The notes beneath the pieces are model-generated. The model saw nothing but the letters and a program-made list of their open reading frames with translations. It was not told the DNA's origin and ran no database searches. Of a stretch of DNA of 14,475 nucleotides, positions 8,087-13,146 are shown in pieces. This DNA is from JAKPQD01 sp029572965 (GTDB taxonomy: Bacteria; Bacteroidota; Bacteroidia; Bacteroidales; DTGW01). Within the stretch, counting starts at the first letter, position 1. Every line of letters begins with the position of its first letter. The stretch spans positions 1 to 14,475 of the forward strand of contig DAOSPF010000072.1 in NCBI GenBank assembly GCA_035374585.1, in the 5' to 3' direction. The translations under genes and the position numbers were made by a program.

Positions 8087-9544
8087 ATGTTAAAGCAGCG
8101 ATTAGAACAGAAACTTCAACAAAAGCTTACTCCGCAACAGATACAACTTATCAAGTTGCTTGAAATCCCTGCGGTTTCTCTTGAACAACGCATAAAAGAG
8201 GAGTTGGAGAAAAATCCTATGCTTGAAGAGGAAGAAAAGGAAGAAAAAGATGAGGTGACTTTTGAAGAAGAGGCCGGTAGTTCTGAACTTGACAGTAGTG
8301 ATGAGTTTTCCTTAGAAGATTATTACAACGAAGACGAATATATCCCAGAATATAAGCTTAAAACCAACAATCATTCTGTAGATGACAAAAGGGTTGATAT
8401 GCCTGCCGTTGCTACTGTATCGTTTCACGAATTTTTAGAATCGCAGCTAATGGAGCTCGATTTGGACGAAAAACAGCACATGCTGGCTTCTTTTATTGTT
8501 GGTAATATTGATGATGATGGCTATATTCGCAGGCCTTTGTCTTCAATTGCTGATGATATCGCTTTTTTGCAGAATATTCAAACGGATGAGATTGAGCTGT
8601 TGGGTATTTTAAAACAAATTCAGGAGCTTGAGCCTGTTGGTGTTGGTGCCCGGGATTTGCAGGAATGCCTTTTGCTTCAGCTTGAGCAAAAAAATCTTAG
8701 TCTTCCCAAATTTCAGATAGCGTATAAAATTCTGAAAAAATCTTTTGATGAATTTTCAAAGCGTCATTACGATAAAATCAAACAACGCCTCAATATTACA
8801 GATGCAGAACTTAAAGAAGCGTTGGATGAGATTGTAAAACTTAACCCTAAACCGGGTAGCATATTTTCAAATGCAACCGACAGCGTAATTGAGAATATAA
8901 TTCCCGATTTCTTCATTGAATTGAAAGACGGGAACCCTGTATTGCTTTTAAATAACCGAAATCAGCCTGAACTACGTTTGAGTAAAGCCTATAATGATAT
9001 TATTGGCTCTGCCATGAATGGCGGCAAAGGCAATTCAAAGAATAAGGAGCTGTTGAGCTTTCTAAAGCAGAAAATTGAATCGGCCAAATGGTTTATTGAC
9101 GCAATACATCAGCGACAACAAACATTGTTTAATGTTATGCAGGCTATTTTGAATTATCAGTTAGAATATTTTAAGACTGGAGATGAGAAAAAGCTTAGGC
9201 CAATGATACTTAAAGATGTAGCTGATGTTACTTCTCTCGATATATCTACTATTTCACGAGTGGTAAATAGCAAGTATGTGCAAACGCATTTTGGGATCTT
9301 TTCTTTAAAATCTTTCTTTTCTGAGTCGATGCAAAATGAAGCAGGGGAGGAGGTTTCTACCCGTGAAATCAAGTCTATTCTTCAGGATTGTGTTAATAAT
9401 GAAGATAAACATTCTCCTTTAACCGATGACGATTTGGCCGACATCCTGAAAGCCAAGGGCTATCCTATTGCCCGTCGTACCGTGGCCAAATATCGCGAAC
9501 AGCTTGGCATTTCTGTAGCCAGGTTGCGGAAAGAGTTAAATTGA
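8087..9544 (+). CDS. rpoN: RNA polymerase sigma-54 factor (RpoN)
   Basis: The alternative sigma factor that directs RNA polymerase to GG-N10-GC (-24/-12) promoters and needs AAA+ enhancer-binding proteins to open DNA. It has 485 residues, normal length. Region I is the Gln/Leu-rich N-terminus (residues 1-50, LEQKLQQKLTPQQIQLIKLL), which contacts the activator. An acidic linker follows (about 47-85, rich in Glu/Asp). The core-binding domain spans about 100-300. A helix-turn-helix lies near 374-400 (DVADVTSLDISTISRVVNS). The C-terminal RpoN box ARRTVAKYRE is at 462-471 and reads the -24 element. It follows asnS by 5 bp with no obvious separate promoter. Its stop is one base from the stop of the convergent YgbA-family gene. 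No enhancer-binding protein gene is in the window. Confidence 0.97.
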   Translation: MLKQRLEQKLQQKLTPQQIQLIKLLEIPAVSLEQRIKEELEKNPMLEEEEKEEKDEVTFEEEAGSSELDSSDEFSLEDYYNEDEYIPEYKLKTNNHSVDDKRVDMPAVATVSFHEFLESQLMELDLDEKQHMLASFIVGNIDDDGYIRRPLSSIADDIAFLQNIQTDEIELLGILKQIQELEPVGVGARDLQECLLLQLEQKNLSLPKFQIAYKILKKSFDEFSKRHYDKIKQRLNITDAELKEALDEIVKLNPKPGSIFSNATDSVIENIIPDFFIELKDGNPVLLLNNRNQPELRLSKAYNDIIGSAMNGGKGNSKNKELLSFLKQKIESAKWFIDAIHQRQQTLFNVMQAILNYQLEYFKTGDEKKLRPMILKDVADVTSLDISTISRVVNSKYVQTHFGIFSLKSFFSESMQNEAGEEVSTREIKSILQDCVNNEDKHSPLTDDDLADILKAKGYPIARRTVAKYREQLGISVARLRKELN

Positions 9545-9545
9545 T

Positions 9546-9839
9546 TTATTTTGGACTAAGCGTATGCTTCAGAAATAACAAGGGATAATGCCATAACATT
9601 CGTGGTCCTGAATAACGCATAACTTTCTTTATCTGGTTACGCATATCCTTTTTGTAGCAATGGGTTAGACATTTTTTGCATGATGTCTTTTTGTCACCAT
9701 AGATACACTTTTCCAGCCGTTCATGTGCGTATGACAATAACTGTAAACATTCGGGGCACAGTTCATTGGACTTGTGCGCTGAATGGCAATACAGCTTTAT
9801 CATCAACTCAACGGTATGTTTCTCGCTGGCTATTGTCAT
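9546..9839 (-). CDS. Nitrous oxide-stimulated promoter / YgbA family protein
   Basis: A 97-residue cysteine-rich protein of the YgbA_NO family, whose members are known from NO-induced genes in proteobacteria. The biochemical role is not settled. The family pattern is visible: YC18H, then CPEC (C28, C31), C45, a CKKC-x3-C cluster (C54, C57, C61), and a basic stretch ending in RYSGPRMLWHYP (76-86). Seven cysteines suggest metal or iron-sulfur binding. It starts 5 bp after the cupin stop, so the two should be cotranscribed, downstream of hcp on the same strand. That setting supports a nitrosative-stress role. Its 3' end abuts rpoN tail-to-tail with one base between the stops. Family recognition is from the motif set; function is inferred. 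Confidence 0.85.
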   Translation of the reverse strand: MTIASEKHTVELMIKLYCHSAHKSNELCPECLQLLSYAHERLEKCIYGDKKTSCKKCLTHCYKKDMRNQIKKVMRYSGPRMLWHYPLLFLKHTLSPK

Positions 9840-9844
9840 AGTAT

Positions 9845-10180
9845 TTATGACTTAATCATTACCAGCATCATCTTAAACTTTTCAACAGCGCTTAAAGCAT
9901 GAGGAATATTAGCTGGCATGATTATAAATTGTCCCGTTGTAAGATTGTGTTTTATTCCACCAATTGTTATTTCAGCTTTCCCGTCAAGTATCTCTACAAA
10001 AGCATCAAACGGAGCGGTGTGTTCGCTAAGCCCTTCGCCTTTGTCAAAAGCAAACAGGGTGATATTGCCTGATGGGGCTTTTATAAGTTGCTTACTAACT
10101 ACACTTTTGTCTGCATAAGCTACTGCATTGCTTAATATTTGAGCTTTTGCATTGTCCGGTTGTAAATTATTTAAGTCCAT
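9845..10180 (-). CDS. Small cupin-domain protein
   Basis: A 111-residue single-domain cupin, cytoplasmic, without signal peptide. Cupin motif 1 is the stretch from GEGLSEHTAPFD to EILDG (about 48-66). It keeps His54 and Glu63, but the usual second His of HxH is replaced (H-T-A), a form also common in small 'EHTAPFDA' cupins. Motif 2 is GQFIIMPANIPHAL (83-96) with His94. Three possible metal ligands therefore remain. Substrate and reaction are unknown. It lies 105 bp after hcp and 5 bp before the YgbA-family gene, in the same direction. Its place in a nitrosative-stress cluster suggests a sensing or detoxifying role, but this rests on context only. Confidence 0.82.
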   Translation of the reverse strand: MDLNNLQPDNAKAQILSNAVAYADKSVVSKQLIKAPSGNITLFAFDKGEGLSEHTAPFDAFVEILDGKAEITIGGIKHNLTTGQFIIMPANIPHALSAVEKFKMMLVMIKS

Positions 10181-10200
10181 ATTATTAAAATTAGGATTAA

Positions 10201-10261
10201 TAAACGCAAAGACGCTAAGGCGCTATGATCTTTACTTCGTGCTTTTGAGCCTTAGCGTTTA
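10201..10261. repeat. Imperfect palindromic repeat between hcp and the cupin gene
   Basis: The outer arms TAAACGC (10201-10207) and GCGTTTA (10255-10261), and the inner arms GCTAAGGC (10214-10221) and GCCTTAGC (10249-10256), form a long interrupted hairpin. The left side also contains a near-duplication (ACGCAAAGACGC). It is more GC-rich than the flanking AT-rich DNA. It looks like a dispersed intergenic palindrome (REP-like) rather than a standard terminator, as no T-run follows it on the - strand. It could still weaken read-through from hcp or stabilise the hcp mRNA end. Confidence 0.55.
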
Positions 10262-10285
10262 TAATATAAAAATACTTCAAAATAA

Positions 10286-11947
10286 TTAGGCAGCGTCGCC
10301 CATGAACTTTTTGATATCTTCATCAACACTGGATATTCCTCCAATACCGAAGTTTTCAACCAGTACTTTAGCCACGTTACGAGACAAAAAGGCTGGCAAT
10401 GTTGGGCCGAGGTGGATGTTTTTCACCCCAAGGTAAAGTAAAGCCAACAATACAATAACAGCTTTCTGCTCGTACCAGGCAATGTTGTAAGCCAATGGTA
10501 AGTCGTTAACACTTTCCAATCCAAATGCATCTTTCAGTTTTAGTGCCGTTACAACCAGTGAATAAGAGTCGTTGCACTGGCCAGCATCGAGTACACGAGG
10601 AATGCCGCCTATGTCGCCAAGTGGAAGTTTGTTGTACCTGTATTTGGCGCATCCTGCTGTTAAGATAACAGCATCTTTTGGGAGTTTTTCGGCAAATTCG
10701 CTGTAGTAGTTCCTTGATTTCATGCGTCCATCACAGCCTGCCATGACAAAAAACTTTTTAATAGTGCCGGCTTTAATGGCATCTACTACCTTATCGGCTA
10801 CCAAGCCTACCTGGTTATGTGCAAAGCCGCCTGTGATGTGCCCTTTTTCAATCTCAATCGGGGCTTTACATTTCTTGGCATGTTCAATGATGGCTGAAAA
10901 ATCTTTCTTTCCGCCTTTTGGTCGTGGCCCGATATGTGCAGCTCCCGGAAGCCCTGCAGAGCCTGTAGTATAAATTCTGTCTTTGTAGCTGGCGTTCTCA
11001 AGCGGAGGTACAATGCAGTTGGTAGTGAATAAAATCGGGCCATTGAACTTTTCAAATTCCTCTTTTTGCTTCCACCAGGCGTTTCCGTAGTTGCCAACAA
11101 AATGTTTGTATTTCTTGAATGCCGGGTAGTAGTGCGCAGGAAGCATTTCACTGTGGGTGTAAACGTCAACTCCGCTTCCTTCTGTCTGTTCAAGCAATTC
11201 AGCAATGTCTTTCAGGTCGTGGCCGCTGATTAAGATGCCAGGGTTAGTGCTAACGCCAATGTTTACCTGTGTTATTTCAGGATTTCCATAAGTTGAGGTG
11301 TGTGCTTTATCTAAAAGAGCCATTACATCTACGCCGTATTTGCCTGTTTCAAGTACAAGGCCGACCAAATCGTTCACAGACAAGTTGTCATCTGTTACGG
11401 CAGATAATGCTTTAACCATAAACTTGTGAATGTCTGTATTTTCGTGGCCAAGGTTTGCTGCATGTTCTGCATAGGCAGCCATGCCTTTTAATCCGTAGAT
11501 GGTCAATTCACGTAATGAGCGTACATCTTCGTTTTCTGTAGTTAATATGCTGACTTTGTTTGAAAATTCAATGAGCTCAGCATCAGTACCGGCAGTGAAA
11601 TAAACTGCAGCAAACAAGTTTTTTTCCAGTTTTATTCCTTTCCCGGCAAGGGTTCCTTTTAGTTCGTCCCTGAGTATGGTTACTTTACGGATACGTTCGA
11701 TAATAGCTTTTTCGTCAAAGTTAGCATTGGTAATGGTTACAAACAGCCCGTCAATGATGCTGTCGTGTACTTCTTTTTTCTCAATTCCATTGGCAGATGC
11801 TTTTTGAGCCACTATTGCCAAGCCTTTGAGCGAATAAATAAGCAGGTCTTGCAAGTTGGCAACTTTTTCATTTTTGCCGCATACACCACTTATTGTGCAG
11901 CCTATGCCTTTAGCTGCTTCCTGACATTGATAACAAAACATTCCCAT
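10286..11947 (-). CDS. hcp: Hybrid cluster protein (hydroxylamine / nitric oxide reductase)
   Basis: Hcp reduces hydroxylamine to ammonia in vitro and acts as a high-affinity NO reductase in vivo; it is a cytoplasmic stress protein. The 553 residues match full-length class I Hcp. The N-terminal cluster cysteines are C5-x2-C8-x8-C17-x5-C23, the spacing of strict anaerobes rather than the enterobacterial type. All hybrid-cluster ligands seen in the Desulfovibrio protein have counterparts: His243 (GHDLKD), Glu267 (THSEMLPAHYYP), Cys311 (TTNCIVPP), Cys404 (AGCDGR, the persulfide site), Cys433 (AGCAKYRY), Cys458 (GQCND), Glu493 and Lys495 (WYEQKA). Nothing is missing, so it should be active. No Hcr-type reductase is adjacent; the ferredoxin-like protein upstream is the likely electron source. 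It has its own promoter region with an operator-like motif shared with that gene. Confidence 0.97.
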   Translation of the reverse strand: MGMFCYQCQEAAKGIGCTISGVCGKNEKVANLQDLLIYSLKGLAIVAQKASANGIEKKEVHDSIIDGLFVTITNANFDEKAIIERIRKVTILRDELKGTLAGKGIKLEKNLFAAVYFTAGTDAELIEFSNKVSILTTENEDVRSLRELTIYGLKGMAAYAEHAANLGHENTDIHKFMVKALSAVTDDNLSVNDLVGLVLETGKYGVDVMALLDKAHTSTYGNPEITQVNIGVSTNPGILISGHDLKDIAELLEQTEGSGVDVYTHSEMLPAHYYPAFKKYKHFVGNYGNAWWKQKEEFEKFNGPILFTTNCIVPPLENASYKDRIYTTGSAGLPGAAHIGPRPKGGKKDFSAIIEHAKKCKAPIEIEKGHITGGFAHNQVGLVADKVVDAIKAGTIKKFFVMAGCDGRMKSRNYYSEFAEKLPKDAVILTAGCAKYRYNKLPLGDIGGIPRVLDAGQCNDSYSLVVTALKLKDAFGLESVNDLPLAYNIAWYEQKAVIVLLALLYLGVKNIHLGPTLPAFLSRNVAKVLVENFGIGGISSVDEDIKKFMGDAA

Positions 11948-11959
11948 TTTTGTATTTTT

Positions 11960-11967
11960 TAAATTTA
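11960..11967 (-). promoter_or_regulatory. Candidate -7 box for hcp
   Basis: On the - strand this reads TAAATTTA, one base off TAnnTTTG. It lies 12 bp before the hcp ATG and 17 bp downstream of the operator-like motif. On its own it is weak in such AT-rich DNA. Support comes from the matching arrangement in front of the ferredoxin-like gene, where the box-to-motif distance differs by one base. Confidence 0.35.
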
Positions 11968-11984
11968 TTATAAAGATTAATAAT

Positions 11985-12000
11985 AAGTACTTAAATGCTT
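11985..12000. promoter_or_regulatory. Operator-like motif upstream of hcp
   Basis: AAGTACTTAAATGCTT, starting 38 bp upstream of the hcp start. It contains the perfect 8-bp palindrome AAGTACTT. Extended to 11982-12012, it agrees with 13078-13108 in 24 of 31 bases (19 of the first 22, counted by eye). The second copy is in front of the ferredoxin-like gene, on the same strand and at nearly the same distance from the start. The binding protein is unknown; a Crp/Fnr-type NO regulator such as HcpR is a guess from function. Confidence 0.55.
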
Positions 12001-12108
12001 TAAATTTTTATTAAACTTGTTATTTATTTTATCTAAAAAATTGTTGGTTATTGTATTTCTTTTTATCGATTACTTTAGAAAAATGTTCAACGAGTTATAT
12101 TTACCATC

Positions 12109-12132
12109 AACTAACAACTAACAACTAACAAC
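12109..12132. repeat. AACTAAC heptamer tandem repeat
   Basis: Three perfect copies of AACTAAC plus a partial fourth (AAC), in the gap between the ferredoxin-like gene end and the hcp promoter. It is non-coding and ends 7 bp beyond the ferredoxin-like stop. It may be a short slippage-prone repeat; no function is evident. Confidence 0.7.
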
Positions 12133-12139
12133 CATCCTC

Positions 12140-13036
12140 CTATATCCATTCTTCAGCCAATATATCGCCTTGAATCCCTATGGTAATAGCCTTTACTGGT
12201 ACTTTTCTTTTTGCCTGGTTGACAGCCATTTGTGTTATTTGTAGCAATCCTCCACAGCAGGGAACTTCCATAATTGCTACAGTTATAGTGTTTACCTGTG
12301 CTTCGTCAATTAGGCGGGCTATTTTTTCGATATAAACTTCTTTATTTGTGTCCAGCTTTGGACAAGCAATCACGAGTTTTCGGTTTTTCAGCAGTTCGCT
12401 GTGGAAGGAGCCTAATGCAAAGGCAGTACAATCGGCTGCTATAAGCAAATCGCTTTTGATAAAGTGCGATGCTGCGGGTTGTATAAGGTGCAGCTGAATA
12501 GGCCAATGGGTAAGCTGTGAAGCAATATTGCCTGTTGGATTATTTGTTGGGGCTGGCGTTCCAAATGACATAGCCCTTGAACCCGGACATCCTCCACCCT
12601 GATGAGGGTGTGCATGTGATGTTTGCATAACTATTGGTGTTTGTTTTTTTTTATCCTTAAGACTTTCTAATACTTCTTGTAAATCAAACTTCAGGCTTTT
12701 TTTATTGTCAATTAAGTACTGGACCCCTTGTTGCAGATAAGCTGTCTCATTGTGGTCTTTGAGATGCTTCAAGTGGGCAATGACAACATTCTTTGTTTTT
12801 TTGACCATTTCCTGCATGACTGAAACTTCATCGTAAGGTGTGGCTTCCCGTTTTTCAATGGTTATAGCGCCTTCAGGACAATGTCCGAGACAAGCGCCAA
12901 GTCCATCACATAGCAATTCGCTTATCAGAACGGCTTTTCCATCTATGATTTGTAAAGCACCTTCGTGGCAATTGGGTGCACAAATACCACAACCATTGCA
13001 CTTAGCTCCATCTATTTGAACAATTTCTCTGACCAT
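12140..13036 (-). CDS. Ferredoxin-like iron-sulfur protein linked to hcp
   Basis: A 298-residue cytoplasmic protein whose N-terminal 60 residues form a bacterial dicluster ferredoxin domain. The first motif is complete (C13, C16, C19, C23). The second reads C43-DGLGA-C49-LGH-C53-P and has Leu46 where the second cysteine would be, so the second cluster may be 3Fe-4S or use another ligand. A Lys-rich helical linker leads to a His/Gly segment, HAHPHQGGGCPG (141-152). The C-terminal half has further cysteines: C203 (AADCTAF), C225 (IACPKLD) and the C260-C261-GG pair. These could bind another cluster or serve in redox. Homologues of this layout are annotated only as 4Fe-4S proteins. Its location just upstream of hcp, with a shared operator-like motif, suggests it passes electrons to Hcp; this is inference. 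The start is at 13036, nine residues before the first cluster segment. Confidence 0.85.
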   Translation of the reverse strand: MVREIVQIDGAKCNGCGICAPNCHEGALQIIDGKAVLISELLCDGLGACLGHCPEGAITIEKREATPYDEVSVMQEMVKKTKNVVIAHLKHLKDHNETAYLQQGVQYLIDNKKSLKFDLQEVLESLKDKKKQTPIVMQTSHAHPHQGGGCPGSRAMSFGTPAPTNNPTGNIASQLTHWPIQLHLIQPAASHFIKSDLLIAADCTAFALGSFHSELLKNRKLVIACPKLDTNKEVYIEKIARLIDEAQVNTITVAIMEVPCCGGLLQITQMAVNQAKRKVPVKAITIGIQGDILAEEWI

Positions 13037-13056
13037 ATATTTTTTTATTGATGATG

Positions 13057-13064
13057 CAAATATA
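13057..13064 (-). promoter_or_regulatory. -7 promoter box for the ferredoxin-like gene
   Basis: On the - strand this reads TATATTTG, an exact TAnnTTTG match, 20 bp before the ATG. The operator-like motif begins 17 bp further upstream, covering roughly -30 to -45 relative to the expected transcription start. That is where a class II Crp/Fnr-type activator would bind. No clear -33 TTTG is seen, which would fit an activator-dependent promoter. Confidence 0.5.
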
Positions 13065-13080
13065 ATACAAATAATTAAAT

Positions 13081-13096
13081 AAGTACTTTAATACTT
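13081..13096. promoter_or_regulatory. Operator-like motif upstream of the ferredoxin-like gene
   Basis: AAGTACTTTAATACTT is an imperfect palindrome (arms AAGTACT and AATACTT). It starts 45 bp upstream of the ATG at 13036. It shares the 11-base string AATAAGTACTT with the hcp upstream region in the same orientation. The two copies are the only AAGTACTT occurrences I found in the window. Confidence 0.55.
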
Positions 13097-13146
13097 AAAT
13101 ATTTTTATGAATAATAAATATTTCTTATTTAAAACTTTGTAACCGT

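Noticed and set aside
10722..11205. Open frames on both strands inside hcp (83 and 132 codons)
   Set aside because: The hcp frame carries every known cluster ligand, and the alternative frames have no domain content.
12109..12132. Heptamer repeats as a CRISPR or iteron array
   Set aside because: There are no spacers, no cas or replication genes, and the units are directly adjacent and too few.
13097..13123. AAATATTT ... AAATATTT inverted repeat as a terminator for the repeat protein
   Set aside because: The stem is made only of A-T pairs in extremely AT-rich DNA and has no clear T-run beyond it, so it is too weak to call.
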